This document shows positions 26,128 through 33,996 of a stretch of 64,000 nt of DNA, in pieces. A model generated the notes under the pieces. The model was not told the DNA's origin and did not search any database. It worked only from the letters and a program-made list of their open reading frames with translations. Numbering within the stretch: position 1 is the stretch's first letter; each line of letters opens with the position of its first letter. The position numbers and the translations under genes are program-made. The stretch covers positions 930,001 to 994,000 of the forward strand of contig NZ_CP173029.1 in NCBI RefSeq assembly GCF_044772865.1, read 5' to 3'. Origin of the DNA: Algirhabdus cladophorae. GTDB taxonomy: Bacteria > Pseudomonadota > Alphaproteobacteria > Rhodobacterales > Rhodobacteraceae.

Positions 26128-26152
26128 ACCAAAATTATTTGCCGGGCTCAAT

Positions 26153-26177
26153 GGAACGATGTGAGACGAGACGGGTT
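26153..26177 (+). promoter_or_regulatory. Candidate EcfG promoter (GGAAC-N16-GGTT)
   Basis: GGAAC at 26153-26157 and GGTT at 26174-26177, about 38 bases before the PMP3-family gene. Confidence 0.65.
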
Positions 26178-26214
26178 TGTCTTGCGAAATAGACGCACAG
26201 AAGGAACCCAAATC

Positions 26215-26373
26215 ATGGACCTAATTCGCATTATCATTGCCGTTATTTTACCGCCACTCGGTGTCTTTCTGGAAGTCGGTCTGTCGCGGCACTTCTGGCT
26301 GAATATTCTACTGACCCTGTTGGGTTATATCCCCGGTATCGTCCACGCCGTCTACATTATCGCGCGGCGCTAA
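26215..26373 (+). CDS. PMP3/YqaE-family (UPF0057) small membrane protein
   Basis: A 52-residue proteolipid with two membrane segments and the family signature PPLGVFLEVG, ILLTLLGYIPGIVHAVYII. Members stabilise membrane potential under salt or cold stress in yeast and plants and are stress induced in bacteria. AAGGA lies upstream of the ATG at 26215. The next gene starts 2 bases after its stop, and a candidate EcfG promoter precedes it. Confidence 0.92.
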   Translation: MDLIRIIIAVILPPLGVFLEVGLSRHFWLNILLTLLGYIPGIVHAVYIIARR

Positions 26374-26374
26374 T

Positions 26375-26734
26375 ATGTCGGCTGAGTTAGAAAAATTCGA
26401 ACGGTGGTCCGAGGCGCTGGATAGCCAATTCAGCGTCCTTGGCGTGCCTGTTGGATGGGATTCCATATTGGGTCTCGTGCCCGGGGTTGGGGACGCGGTC
26501 ACCATTGTTCCTGCGGCCCTTATGATCCGCGCAGGCCACCGCAAAGGCATTCGAAAACGGGCTTTGGGTTCGATGGTTTGGAACACTGGGCTTGATCTGG
26601 TGGTTGGCGCCATCCCGTTCTTTGGGGATCTTTTCGATTTCGCGTTCAAGAGCCACAAAAAGAACGTCGCAGTGCTGCGCACAGAGTTCGCGCGGCTTGA
26701 GCGGCGCGCTTCCGCAAAACCTATGCCGGCCTAA
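26375..26734 (+). CDS. DUF4112 membrane protein
   Basis: A 119-residue protein with the DUF4112 signature LGLVPGVGDAVT and GAIPFFGDLFDFAFKSHKKN. Two hydrophobic stretches are probably membrane-embedded hairpins. It is translationally linked to the PMP3-family gene (2 bases apart). Function unknown; the stress link comes from its neighbour and promoter. Confidence 0.88.
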   Translation: MSAELEKFERWSEALDSQFSVLGVPVGWDSILGLVPGVGDAVTIVPAALMIRAGHRKGIRKRALGSMVWNTGLDLVVGAIPFFGDLFDFAFKSHKKNVAVLRTEFARLERRASAKPMPA

Positions 26735-26820
26735 ACCACGGGTACCGGGGCAGGGGTTCGCGGTGTCCCCCAGCCCGACCGGGGTTCTTTTCAGACACCG
26801 TTCACAGAAAGGAGATCATT

Positions 26821-27018
26821 ATGAATTGGGACCAAATCAAAGGCAACTGGACACAGATGAAAGGTGAGTTTCGCGAGGAATACGGCGAGCTGACGGATGA
26901 CGAAATTGAACAGGCAAAGGGCGAGCGTGAACAGCTGGTCGGCCTGATTAGCGAAAAATATGGCAAGGCCAAACTTGAGGTTCAAAAGGAACTCGACGAG
27001 TGGGTCAATAAACGCTGA
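26821..27018 (+). CDS. CsbD-family stress protein
   Basis: A 65-residue, highly charged protein starting MNWDQIKGNWTQMKGEF, the CsbD family signature; CsbD proteins are induced by general stress in many bacteria, with unknown mechanism. AAAGGAG lies 8 bases before the ATG. It is 86 bases downstream of the DUF4112 gene; I see no own EcfG site, so read-through from 26153 is possible. A hairpin terminator follows at 27090. Confidence 0.93.
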   Translation: MNWDQIKGNWTQMKGEFREEYGELTDDEIEQAKGEREQLVGLISEKYGKAKLEVQKELDEWVNKR

Positions 27019-27089
27019 GGGTGTCCTAAGACATTTCCGTGTCTGCTTACGTTAAGTACCTCGGCGTGAACAGATGACGAAAAGCGAAA

Positions 27090-27123
27090 TGGGCTTGCCA
27101 CGATTGGCAGGCCCATTTTGTTT
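27090..27123 (+). terminator. Terminator after csbD-like gene
   Basis: TGGGCTTGCC pairs with GGCAGGCCCA (one G-T pair) around ACGATT, followed by TTTTGTTT. Confidence 0.75.
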
Positions 27124-27183
27124 GTGCACCGTCTGGATTTACCCGCGCGTCCAAGACCTGCTCGGTCGCGGCTTACAGGACAG

Positions 27184-27215
27184 AAAAAAGCCTGCCACGA
27201 TTGCGCGTGACAGGC
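27184..27215 (-). terminator. Terminator after the minus-strand DUF883 gene
   Basis: A 10-bp stem with one mismatch (27190-27199 with 27206-27215); on the minus strand it is followed by TTTTTT (27189-27184). It faces the csbD terminator and shares TGCCACGATTG with it. Confidence 0.75.
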
Positions 27216-27237
27216 CAATTTCAGAGGCTTTATGTGG

Positions 27238-27528
27238 TTAGCTACGGCCCCGCAATGCGAGCCCCACAAGGATGCCTACGCCAACCGCTCCGGCCACAGC
27301 GGTGCCGGGGTTGTTGCGCACGAATTTCGCGCTGGCGTCCGTTATTTTGCGTAGTTCTGTGCCGGCTTGCTCGGTGGCAAGTTCTGCTTGGAACGCGGCC
27401 TGTTCAAACGTGTCCTGAGCGGCTTGGACGCCCTTTTCAAGTGTCTTGGCTGCGCGATCTTTGACACTGCTGGACGTGCTGTCCTTGCCGTTCTTTAGAT
27501 CGTTTTCTATCGCTGCACTCTGTGCCAT
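27238..27528 (-). CDS. DUF883 (ElaB/YqjD-type) membrane-anchored protein
   Basis: A 96-residue protein with a long amphipathic helix and the C-terminal anchor NPGTAVAGAVGVGILVGLALRGRS-like ending (VGVGILVGLALRGRS), diagnostic of the DUF883 family. E. coli YqjD and ElaB of this family bind ribosomes at the inner membrane in stationary phase. The gene follows the small exported-protein gene on the same strand by 60 bases, so both may use the candidate EcfG promoter at 27862. Confidence 0.88.
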   Translation of the reverse strand: MAQSAAIENDLKNGKDSTSSSVKDRAAKTLEKGVQAAQDTFEQAAFQAELATEQAGTELRKITDASAKFVRNNPGTAVAGAVGVGILVGLALRGRS

Positions 27529-27588
27529 CGTGAATCTCCTTTAAAAAGTCATTGCGTGATTTTCGTTCGTGAGGCCAAAGGGTTGTGG

Positions 27589-27828
27589 TTAACCGTTGTC
27601 GCCTTCAGGACTTTGGATATCGATTGTGGGGACGTCCAAAGTGATCTCTTGAGTGCCGGTCTCAATAGTGCCCACGTCTACGTCGTATTCGGGCATATTG
27701 CCGCCCTCAACAGAGATATCGACGTCAGGCAAACTTGCGCCTTGTGTCTGTTCAATGTCGATCATGTAGACGCCAGCTGCTACTGCCACTGTTGCAACGC
27801 CGATCGCGAAGATAGCTGTGGTTTTCAT
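27589..27828 (-). CDS. Small acidic membrane-anchored or exported protein
   Basis: A 79-residue protein with an N-terminal hydrophobic segment (TTAIFAIGVATVAVAAGVYMI) and an acidic extracytoplasmic tail rich in D, E, T and I. The segment could be an uncleaved anchor or a signal peptide. AAGGAGATAAAAC lies before the ATG at 27828. A candidate EcfG promoter is at 27862-27886. No named family recognised; similar small proteins are seen in stress loci of Rhodobacteraceae. Confidence 0.72.
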   Translation of the reverse strand: MKTTAIFAIGVATVAVAAGVYMIDIEQTQGASLPDVDISVEGGNMPEYDVDVGTIETGTQEITLDVPTIDIQSPEGDNG

Positions 27829-27861
27829 GTTTTATCTCCTTGGTTAAGGTTACAAAGAGAC

Positions 27862-27886
27862 AACAAAAATCTGGCGCAATCGTTCC
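27862..27886 (-). promoter_or_regulatory. Candidate EcfG promoter (GGAAC-N16-TGTT)
   Basis: On the minus strand GGAAC (27886-27882) and TGTT (27865-27862), about 34 bases before the small protein at 27828. Confidence 0.55.
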
Positions 27887-27911
27887 GAATATTTTTGAGG
27901 AAATATGACTT

Positions 27912-28640
27912 TTACAGGAGGGGGCGCTTGAGCGAACATGTGTCTTCAATCATTGCGATTTGAGCCAGATCATCGATGTTTGTCACGCTCAGAATACCGT
28001 CTGACCAATGGGCCAGTTGGCGATTACGCAGCACGGCCAAGGTCTTGTTCGTGTGCACCAAAGACAGGCCCAGTGCATCTGCCAGGTCTTGCTGGCGGTA
28101 GGGCATCGGCATTTGATGTTTTGAAACCATGTTCAGTTCTTGGCCACGCAAATAGACCTTGCTGAGCGCCCAAGCGATGGACTGAAGCGCCGTGCGCTGA
28201 CCCACCGTGGCCAAGGCATCCCCCAGGAAATGCTCTTCGATAGCAGCCAACCATGTGATCGCGAAAGCCCGTTCAGGATTATCCTTAAAAAAGCCCCACA
28301 TAGCCGAGCGATCAAAGACGCAAAGTGTCATTTTCGTTGTGGCCTCGACGGAATGGCCCATCTCGCCCATCATCGCGGCTTGTAGGCCGATAAAGTCGCC
28401 AGGAAAAAGGAAATTTGCAACTTGCCGCTTGCCATCCGGCAAATACTTGTACCGCAGGCCCATGCCGTGCAGTGCTGTGAAAAGTTGCGGGCTGTTTGAG
28501 CCTTGCATCAGGATCTGCGTGCCTGCGTCGACGACAAGTTCACCAACTTTGAAGCGCTGCATCACAGTGACTTCTTCTTGCGACATTGGGATAAATTGAT
28601 CGCGCGCGCGCAACGGACAGTGCTCACATTTGGTAGCCAT
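27912..28640 (-). CDS. Crp/Fnr-family transcription regulator
   Basis: A 242-residue regulator with an N-terminal cyclic-nucleotide-binding fold (LMQGSNSPQLFTALHGMGLRYK, PGDFIGLQAAMMGEMGHSVEA) and a C-terminal winged helix (YRQQDLADALGLSLVHTNKTLAVLR). The N-terminus has KCEHCPLR, but the four-cysteine pattern of an FNR iron-sulphur cluster is not present. The ATG at 28640 has AGGAGA 7 bases upstream. It is divergent from the pseudo-receiver gene, with little space between. Effector unknown. Confidence 0.9.
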   Translation of the reverse strand: MATKCEHCPLRARDQFIPMSQEEVTVMQRFKVGELVVDAGTQILMQGSNSPQLFTALHGMGLRYKYLPDGKRQVANFLFPGDFIGLQAAMMGEMGHSVEATTKMTLCVFDRSAMWGFFKDNPERAFAITWLAAIEEHFLGDALATVGQRTALQSIAWALSKVYLRGQELNMVSKHQMPMPYRQQDLADALGLSLVHTNKTLAVLRNRQLAHWSDGILSVTNIDDLAQIAMIEDTCSLKRPLL

Positions 28641-28717
28641 TTTTTCGTCTCCTATGTCATAGATTAATGCAGGCACGAATTGTGCAAGATATGAAGGTGC
28701 CATTATTGGGGGCACGC

Positions 28718-29116
28718 GTGGCTAGAAACTTCATAATTATCGAACCGGACCCGATTGTAGCGATGGACGTTGAAGGGATTTTGAAGGATCACTTCCCGGC
28801 GGCGCATGTGTCTTCAGGCAAGTCACTTTCGGACGTCAGGCATGTTGTTCATGTGTGTGGGGCTGGCAGTACGTTGTTTGTGAGAGCCACCTTGCTGCTG
28901 GAAGACGATCACGTGAAGCGGGTCATGCGTGATGCTGTGGCCAAGCAAGCGCAAATCGTGATAATCGGCACTCACTTCGACGTCGGGTTTCCTGCCTTTT
29001 TTATTGATATGCCGTTCACGACTGAGATGTTGCTTGACGCAGTGGCGCATAATGGATCCGTGTCGCAAGACGGATCTGTTGCGCAAGATGGACAGACCGT
29101 AATCAAGATCAGCTGA
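28718..29116 (+). CDS. Degenerate response-regulator receiver protein (pseudo-receiver)
   Basis: A CheY-like fold of about 132 residues: the first strand and acidic pair read FIIIEPDPIVAMDVEGIL. However, the third strand (HVVHVCGAG) has no phosphoacceptor Asp, and the usual K-P-F near the end is DMPF. A phosphorylation-independent protein is therefore likely. The start is uncertain: GTG 28718 has GGGGG 5 bases upstream and begins MARNFIIIEPD, while ATG 28667 would add 17 unlike residues. It is divergent from the Crp/Fnr gene, in the stress island. Possible protein-interaction role; target unknown. Confidence 0.65.
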   Translation: MARNFIIIEPDPIVAMDVEGILKDHFPAAHVSSGKSLSDVRHVVHVCGAGSTLFVRATLLLEDDHVKRVMRDAVAKQAQIVIIGTHFDVGFPAFFIDMPFTTEMLLDAVAHNGSVSQDGSVAQDGQTVIKIS

Positions 29117-29239
29117 TCCATCAAAGTACGGCCTTTGACCTGCGGCTTGGCCCGGATGGATCATCATGTCAGTCCCTTTGTAAAGCTGTGTTTCAAGTTC
29201 CAAACGCGCGAAACCCATAATCGTTTCATTCATCTGGAT

Positions 29240-29264
29240 GGAACCAAATGGCTGTGGGTTCGTT
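29240..29264 (+). promoter_or_regulatory. Candidate EcfG promoter (GGAAC-N16-CGTT)
   Basis: GGAAC at 29240-29244 and CGTT at 29261-29264, 56 bases before the DUF1328 gene, which is followed by dps. Confidence 0.75.
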
Positions 29265-29320
29265 GTCTTCCCAGATCCAGCGCAGTTCCGGCTGCGCGAA
29301 CTTCAACAAAGGAGCTTATC

Positions 29321-29482
29321 ATGCTGTACTACGCATTAATGTTTTTGTTGGTTGCCATCGTTGCAGCCGTTTTCGGATTTGGCGGGATTGCCTCGACCTC
29401 TGCTGGCATTGCGCAAATTCTATTTTTCGTCTTCCTCGCATTCTTTGTGATCACACTGATTGTGCGGGCTGTACGCAGCTAA
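29321..29482 (+). CDS. DUF1328 (YtjA-type) small membrane protein
   Basis: A 53-residue protein with two membrane segments, MLYYALMFLLVAIVAAVFGF and AQILFFVFLAFFVITLIV, typical of DUF1328. AAAGGAG lies 8 bases before the ATG. It is 29 bases upstream of dps and shares its candidate EcfG promoter. The family is common in stress regulons; its role is unknown. Confidence 0.92.
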   Translation: MLYYALMFLLVAIVAAVFGFGGIASTSAGIAQILFFVFLAFFVITLIVRAVRS

Positions 29483-29511
29483 ATCTGAACTTAATGCCAA
29501 GGAGATCCCAA

Positions 29512-30009
29512 ATGACACAAGCACTAAACGTTATATCTGAACCCCGCGATGTGGCCTCTGGCGTCCGTAAGACTGACACCATTGCAAGTGGTCTGGCCGA
29601 TATTTTGGCGGACACATATATGCTAACCTACAAGACGCATGCCTATCACTGGAACGTGGAAGGCCCGCTGTTCTATTCGATCCATAACCTGACCGAAGGG
29701 CAATATGAGGATATGTTCGCAGCCGCTGATGAAGTGGCCGAACGCATCCGTGGTGTGGGTCAGATGGCACCAATGTCGATGGCTGATATTCGCAACCGCT
29801 CGGTTGTGGACGACAGCCCCGAGACACTGTCAGCTGGTGACATGTGCAAAGCCCTTGCCGCAGACCACGAACGGGTTGCCCACAGGCTGCACGCATTGAT
29901 CAAAATCTCAGGCGAGCAGAACGATCCGGTCACCGAGGATCTTGCGACAGAACGCTCGGCATTCCACGAGAAGGCCGCATGGATGCTGAAAGCCCTCGTG
30001 GCCGAGTAA
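29512..30009 (+). CDS. dps: Dps-family DNA-protection / iron-storage protein
   Basis: A 165-residue ferritin-like protein. The ferroxidase-type motif region is THAYHWNVEGPLFYSIHNLTE followed by FAAADEVAERIRGVG, with the His and Asp/Glu pattern of Dps. Dps dodecamers oxidise Fe(II) with hydrogen peroxide and shield DNA. AAGGAG precedes the ATG at 29512. Located downstream of the DUF1328 gene in a probable EcfG-driven operon, which fits its usual stress induction. Confidence 0.94.
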   Translation: MTQALNVISEPRDVASGVRKTDTIASGLADILADTYMLTYKTHAYHWNVEGPLFYSIHNLTEGQYEDMFAAADEVAERIRGVGQMAPMSMADIRNRSVVDDSPETLSAGDMCKALAADHERVAHRLHALIKISGEQNDPVTEDLATERSAFHEKAAWMLKALVAE

Positions 30010-30044
30010 ACCAATGCGCCCTCGCTTTTCAGGCGGGGGCGACA

Positions 30045-30668
30045 CTATGCTAATGCAGCCCAAACCAAACGCCCCACAAGGGCATAGGGTATCAGCCCAA
30101 GGATGATCAGCACCCCGTCGCGGGTCAACATGCCAAGGGCCAGAAGTGCGACCCCAGCCCCTAAAATAGAAGATGAGAACGGGACAAACTCCAGCACCGG
30201 CATGATCATTCCAGACAGCAGGCACAACAGCTGTGGCACAAACACCAACGGGCGATGCGTAAACAGCTTGAGCCGTCTGGCGGTTCGGGCATCCATCCAT
30301 TTCGCTACAGGTTGAACTTTTGCAAAGCCGTCGCGCACCAGATGACCTTTGATGGTGCGGCGTAGTATCCAGTCCGGCAGCCACAAATGCTCGCGACGCA
30401 AAACCATTTGGCTGGCGACCAGAACAATCACCACCCCCATAAGCGACGAAAAGAGTGGAATCCCGCTCAACGGGGTTGCAACGGCTAAGGCAGGCAACAA
30501 CAACATCGGGGCAAAACTTGCATCCCCGATGGTGTGTAGAATTTGACGGAGCGATATACGCTCGGACTGGGCGATTTCGATTACCCGATCCAAAATCTCG
30601 CTCAGGCTATGTGGGCACGGAGGCGTGTCGGGCAATACATCAGCCTGATACGGTTTAGTGTCCTCCAC
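30045..30668 (-). CDS. ExoD-family membrane protein
   Basis: A 207-residue protein with the ExoD signature (ISLRQILHTIGDASFAPMLL, PLSGIPLFSSLMG, RREHLWLPDWILRR) and about four membrane segments. ExoD was named for exopolysaccharide and alkaline-tolerance phenotypes in Sinorhizobium; the biochemical role is unknown. The GTG start at 30668 is only 3 bases after the phyR stop, so it is cotranscribed and coupled with phyR. Confidence 0.88.
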   Translation of the reverse strand: MEDTKPYQADVLPDTPPCPHSLSEILDRVIEIAQSERISLRQILHTIGDASFAPMLLLPALAVATPLSGIPLFSSLMGVVIVLVASQMVLRREHLWLPDWILRRTIKGHLVRDGFAKVQPVAKWMDARTARRLKLFTHRPLVFVPQLLCLLSGMIMPVLEFVPFSSSILGAGVALLALGMLTRDGVLIILGLIPYALVGRLVWAALA

Positions 30669-30671
30669 AAC

Positions 30672-31481
30672 TTATGCCTTGAGGGTCGCTGTCGACGCAA
30701 AAAACATGGCTTGGCTGACCGCCGATTGAACCTGCGCTTCTTTGAACGGCTTTGAGATCAAGAATGCAGGTTCGGGACGATCGCCTGTCAGCAAACGCTC
30801 GGGGAAAGCCGTGATAAAGATCACTGGCACATCCATGACCTTCAGCAAGTCATTCACGGCGTCAATGCCCGAAGAATTATCTGCCAATTGGATGTCAGCC
30901 AAAATTAGATCCGCAGGTTCGGTTTTGCCCAACTCCACGGCCTCCGCGTGGGTGCGGGCAACCCCCGTTACCGTGTGACCAAGGGCCGATACGATATCGA
31001 CGATATCGGCAGCAATTATTGGTTCGTCCTCGATCACCATGATGCGTCCTTGCACACTGGCGGAAAGTTCACGATTGGCCACGTCAATCAACCGGCGCAC
31101 GTCATCAACGACTGCATCCATAATGATCGCAATATCTTTGATGCTGAATTCTTCGATCGTGCGCAGCAACAGCGCCTCACGAGAATTCGCGGTCAATTTT
31201 GCCAATAATCCGTGGGCCCGGGCACGCAGATCATCGCCTTCTTCGACAAAAAGCTGGCCGGAACTGGACCAAATGGCATGAAAACAGCGAAACAGGTTTA
31301 CTTTGACGCTGTTGTCATTCTCAAAATCACTCCGATCCTTGAGAATAGCCTCAAGTGTTGCAACCGTGTATTTATCACCGCGTGTTTGTGATCCTGTCAG
31401 CGTTCGCGCGTACCGACGCAAATAGGGCAGCTCAGCCGCAAGAAGATCGGAAAAACTTTGCTCCGGTGCCGTATCATTCAT
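30672..31481 (-). CDS. phyR: PhyR anti-anti-sigma response regulator
   Basis: A 269-residue fusion. The N-terminal sigma-like domain (residues about 8-140, with LPYLRRYARTLTG and SREALLLRTIEEFSIKDIA) mimics EcfG. The C-terminal receiver has acidic pair E151/D152, phosphoacceptor Asp196 in LILADIQLAD and Lys244 in ISKPF. When phosphorylated it binds NepR and releases EcfG. The ATG at 31481 is chosen over upstream in-frame codons because homology starts MNDTAPEQSFSDLL. It is divergent from nepR-ecfG across 99 bases that hold two mirror-image EcfG promoters. exoD follows in the same transcript. Confidence 0.97.
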   Translation of the reverse strand: MNDTAPEQSFSDLLAAELPYLRRYARTLTGSQTRGDKYTVATLEAILKDRSDFENDNSVKVNLFRCFHAIWSSSGQLFVEEGDDLRARAHGLLAKLTANSREALLLRTIEEFSIKDIAIIMDAVVDDVRRLIDVANRELSASVQGRIMVIEDEPIIAADIVDIVSALGHTVTGVARTHAEAVELGKTEPADLILADIQLADNSSGIDAVNDLLKVMDVPVIFITAFPERLLTGDRPEPAFLISKPFKEAQVQSAVSQAMFFASTATLKA

Positions 31482-31509
31482 TTTATTTGACCTTTTTTGA
31501 ATTATTCTT

Positions 31510-31534
31510 GGAACCAACGCAGGACTTGTAAGTT
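31510..31534 (+). promoter_or_regulatory. Candidate EcfG promoter for nepR-ecfG (GGAAC-N16-AGTT)
   Basis: GGAAC at 31510-31514 and AGTT at 31531-31534. It overlaps the reverse promoter for phyR within the inverted repeat GGAACCAAC / GTTGGTTCC (31510-31540). Confidence 0.7.
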
Positions 31535-31540
31535 GGTTCC
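31516..31540 (-). promoter_or_regulatory. Candidate EcfG promoter for phyR (GGAAC-N16-CGTT)
   Basis: On the minus strand GGAAC (31540-31536) and CGTT (31519-31516), a perfect consensus, 35 bases before the phyR start. Confidence 0.75.
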
Positions 31541-31580
31541 CGTCGGAGTGATATTTTTTGAGATGAGGCATTGAAACCGA

Positions 31581-31745
31581 ATGGCAAGTAATGATGATCC
31601 CAAACAGGACAAGATCGAAAAGTACATTGATGAGAACCTAAAGAAGGTTTTTTCGGATCTTGAGGGCGATGATATGCCCACTGAAATTATTGATTTATTG
31701 TCTGTTCTACGCGCTCAAGACGAAGAGCTGAAGGGCAAAAAATGA
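31581..31745 (+). CDS. nepR: NepR anti-sigma factor
   Basis: A 54-residue protein, MASNDDPKQDKIEKYIDENLKKVF..., with the NepR core: helix IDENLKKVFSDL, then MPTEIIDLLSVLRAQD. NepR binds EcfG in the absence of stress and is titrated by phosphorylated PhyR. The position between phyR and the ECF sigma gene is diagnostic. Its stop overlaps the ecfG start (ATGA), giving coupled translation. Small but well supported by context and the conserved helices. Confidence 0.92.
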   Translation: MASNDDPKQDKIEKYIDENLKKVFSDLEGDDMPTEIIDLLSVLRAQDEELKGKK

Positions 31746-32296
31746 GTGATTTAAATCCCAAAGACGAGCTGGTAACGCATTTACCGGCCTTGCGCGCCTT
31801 TGCCCTCAGTTTGACCAGAAACCGCGCGACTGCTGATGATATGATGCAGGATGCGGTGCTGAAAGCATGGACCAACATGGACAAGTACCAGCCGGGAACC
31901 AACATGCGCGCCTGGCTGTTTACCATTTTGCGTAACACCTATTATTCCTCGCGACGTAAGCTTAACCGCGAAGTGGCTGACGTGGATAACGTGTTTTCTG
32001 ATACATTGTCGGTGAAGCCTGACCACGATGGCCGTTTGCAATTGCTGGACTTTAAGGATGCGTTTCAAAAGCTGGCAGATGAACATCGCGAGGCCCTCAT
32101 TTTAGTTGGTGCCTCCGGATTTTCCTATGACGAAGCCGCAGAGATGTGCGGTGTGGCGACGGGAACGATGAAAAGCCGGGTCAACCGCGCCCGGGCCAAA
32201 ATGACGGAGTTATTAGAGCTAAACGAGGATGAGGTCCTTGAATTGACCGATAGTGCGACCATGGCTGTGGTCGGCAGTCCGAACATTCCCTCATGA
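31742..32296 (+). CDS. ecfG: EcfG-type general stress sigma factor
   Basis: A 184-residue ECF sigma factor. Region 2 is LPALRAFALSLTRNRATADDMMQDAVLKAW (read about residues 14-45) with YQPGTNMRAWLFTILRN. Region 4 is LADEHREALILVGASGFSYDEAAEMCGVATGTMKSRVNRAR (about 113-155). There is no region 3, as in ECF15. The start overlaps nepR and the end overlaps the kinase gene (ATGATGACC at 32293). It directs RNA polymerase to GGAAC-type promoters, which are abundant around it. Confidence 0.97.
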   Translation: MSDLNPKDELVTHLPALRAFALSLTRNRATADDMMQDAVLKAWTNMDKYQPGTNMRAWLFTILRNTYYSSRRKLNREVADVDNVFSDTLSVKPDHDGRLQLLDFKDAFQKLADEHREALILVGASGFSYDEAAEMCGVATGTMKSRVNRARAKMTELLELNEDEVLELTDSATMAVVGSPNIPS

Positions 32297-33996
32297 TGAC
32301 CGGCCAGTGGTATCGCCGCCTGAGTGTGCAACTTGTGGCCATGCTGACGGTTGCCTTGCTGCCTTTGGGGCTGATTGCGCTCTATCAAACCCAACAAGTC
32401 GCCGTGGAGGCAGATCGCACAGCGGCTGCATCGTTGCTGGGGCTTACGGAACGTGCGGCACGGACCGAACAGTTATTGATCGAACGTGCTGTTGGCGCGG
32501 CGCGGCTGTTTGGGACTGTTGCGCCAGAACTGCTTGCAGCACCGGAGGCGTGCGAACCCAACCTGTCGCGTTTCGTAAATGCCAATCAGGAATATAGTTT
32601 TATTGGTGTGCTGCCGCTGTCGGGTATCGTGGTATGCTCGTCCGTGCGGCAGGTACTGGATTTCAGCGATGCGCCGAATTTTGAAAGCGCGATGGCGGCC
32701 CAGACCGCAACGATTATCGTAAGCGAAGCGCCCCAAGCCAGCCAACAGCCGGTTTTTGTTGTCTCTGAGCCTTTCGAAATCGACGGCGTGTTTGCTGGCT
32801 TTGTGTCTATCTCGATCCCACATGATAACCTGCCCGACATCAGTGAGCGTATGGATGGGCTAGGATTGGTAGAGCTGCTGACCTTTAATGAAAAGGGTAA
32901 GATTTTGACCAGTCGGACGTCCCTTGCCAACGCGGCAACAGAAGTCCCGCGTGACCGCGCGCTGGCCGATTTATCCACGACAGAACCACAATCATTTCGC
33001 GGACTGAACGCGAAAGGTGTTGAACGACGCTATAGCATCGTGACCATTGATGGCAGTCCCGCAGCCGTTATGGCAGTCTGGGAACCACGCAAAGACACAG
33101 GGCAAACCAACGTGTTTATTGCGGCCGCATTTCCTGTTTTGATGTGGTTTGCAAGCATGGGCGTCGCAATGCTGGCGATGAATTCACTGGTCATTCGACA
33201 TCTCGATACTTTGCGCCAGAAGATGGATCAATTCGGTGACGACCGCGGAACGCACCAGCCCTTTGAGCCTAATCCGTTTCTTCCGTTAGAGATCGAGAAG
33301 CTAGATGAAAACTTCGCTCAGATGAGCGAAGACGTCATGCGCGATGAGGCTGTAATGGAAGACGTAGTGCGTGAAAAAGGCGTTCTGGTTAAAGAGATCC
33401 ACCACCGTGTCAAAAACAATCTGCAACTGATCTCTTCGATCATAAATATGCAAGTCCGTAATGCCGAAAACCATGAAACCAAAGCTGTTCTGCGGCGTGT
33501 CCAAGACCGCGTGTTAAGTTTGGCAACGATCCACCGCGACCTTTATCAGTCGCAGAACGGTGGCCGTGTGGCTGCAGGCAACTTGGTGACTGAGATTATC
33601 GAAAACTCGGTTGAACTGGTTCACAATGCAGGCAGGAACTTTGATCTGAAAACGGATATTGATCCGGTTATGCTGTACCCCGACCAAGCGGTCCCTTTGT
33701 CGTTGGTGGTGGCCGAGGCTGCGACGAATGCCATGAAATATATGGGTGCTAAGGCGGATGAAACTGGCGTCTTTGACGTAAGTCTAAAACAGGATGGTTC
33801 TGCCTGTGTGCTGGTGATGACCAATTCTGTTGGCCCCGTTCAAGACCAAGACAGCACAGGTTTGGGCAGTCAGTTGATGAATGCCTTTGCCATGCAGTTG
33901 GGCGGTAAAATTCATGCTGAGGAAGCTGACGATAGCTATACTTTGACACTGCGTTTTATGATCGAGGACTTCCAACAAGAGGCGCGGGATTTTTGA
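32293..33996 (+). CDS. Membrane sensor histidine kinase, HisKA_2 type
   Basis: A 567-residue kinase. A membrane segment (about 10-30) and a second one (about 278-300) bracket an extracytoplasmic sensor domain of some 240 residues. The HisKA_2 dimerisation domain carries EIHHRVKNNLQLISS with phosphoacceptor His about 371. A HATPase domain follows (LVVAEAATNAMKYM, then GLGSQLMNAFAMQLGG). HisKA_2/HWE kinases are the typical phosphodonors of PhyR, and overlap with ecfG by the ATGA arrangement makes it the probable PhyK-like input kinase here. Signal unknown. Confidence 0.92.
   Translation: MMTGQWYRRLSVQLVAMLTVALLPLGLIALYQTQQVAVEADRTAAASLLGLTERAARTEQLLIERAVGAARLFGTVAPELLAAPEACEPNLSRFVNANQEYSFIGVLPLSGIVVCSSVRQVLDFSDAPNFESAMAAQTATIIVSEAPQASQQPVFVVSEPFEIDGVFAGFVSISIPHDNLPDISERMDGLGLVELLTFNEKGKILTSRTSLANAATEVPRDRALADLSTTEPQSFRGLNAKGVERRYSIVTIDGSPAAVMAVWEPRKDTGQTNVFIAAAFPVLMWFASMGVAMLAMNSLVIRHLDTLRQKMDQFGDDRGTHQPFEPNPFLPLEIEKLDENFAQMSEDVMRDEAVMEDVVREKGVLVKEIHHRVKNNLQLISSIINMQVRNAENHETKAVLRRVQDRVLSLATIHRDLYQSQNGGRVAAGNLVTEIIENSVELVHNAGRNFDLKTDIDPVMLYPDQAVPLSLVVAEAATNAMKYMGAKADETGVFDVSLKQDGSACVLVMTNSVGPVQDQDSTGLGSQLMNAFAMQLGGKIHAEEADDSYTLTLRFMIEDFQQEARDF

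Noticed and set aside
27912..28640. Crp-like regulator as an oxygen-sensing FNR
   Set aside because: Only two N-terminal cysteines (KCEHC) are present; the four-Cys pattern for the 4Fe-4S cluster is not complete.
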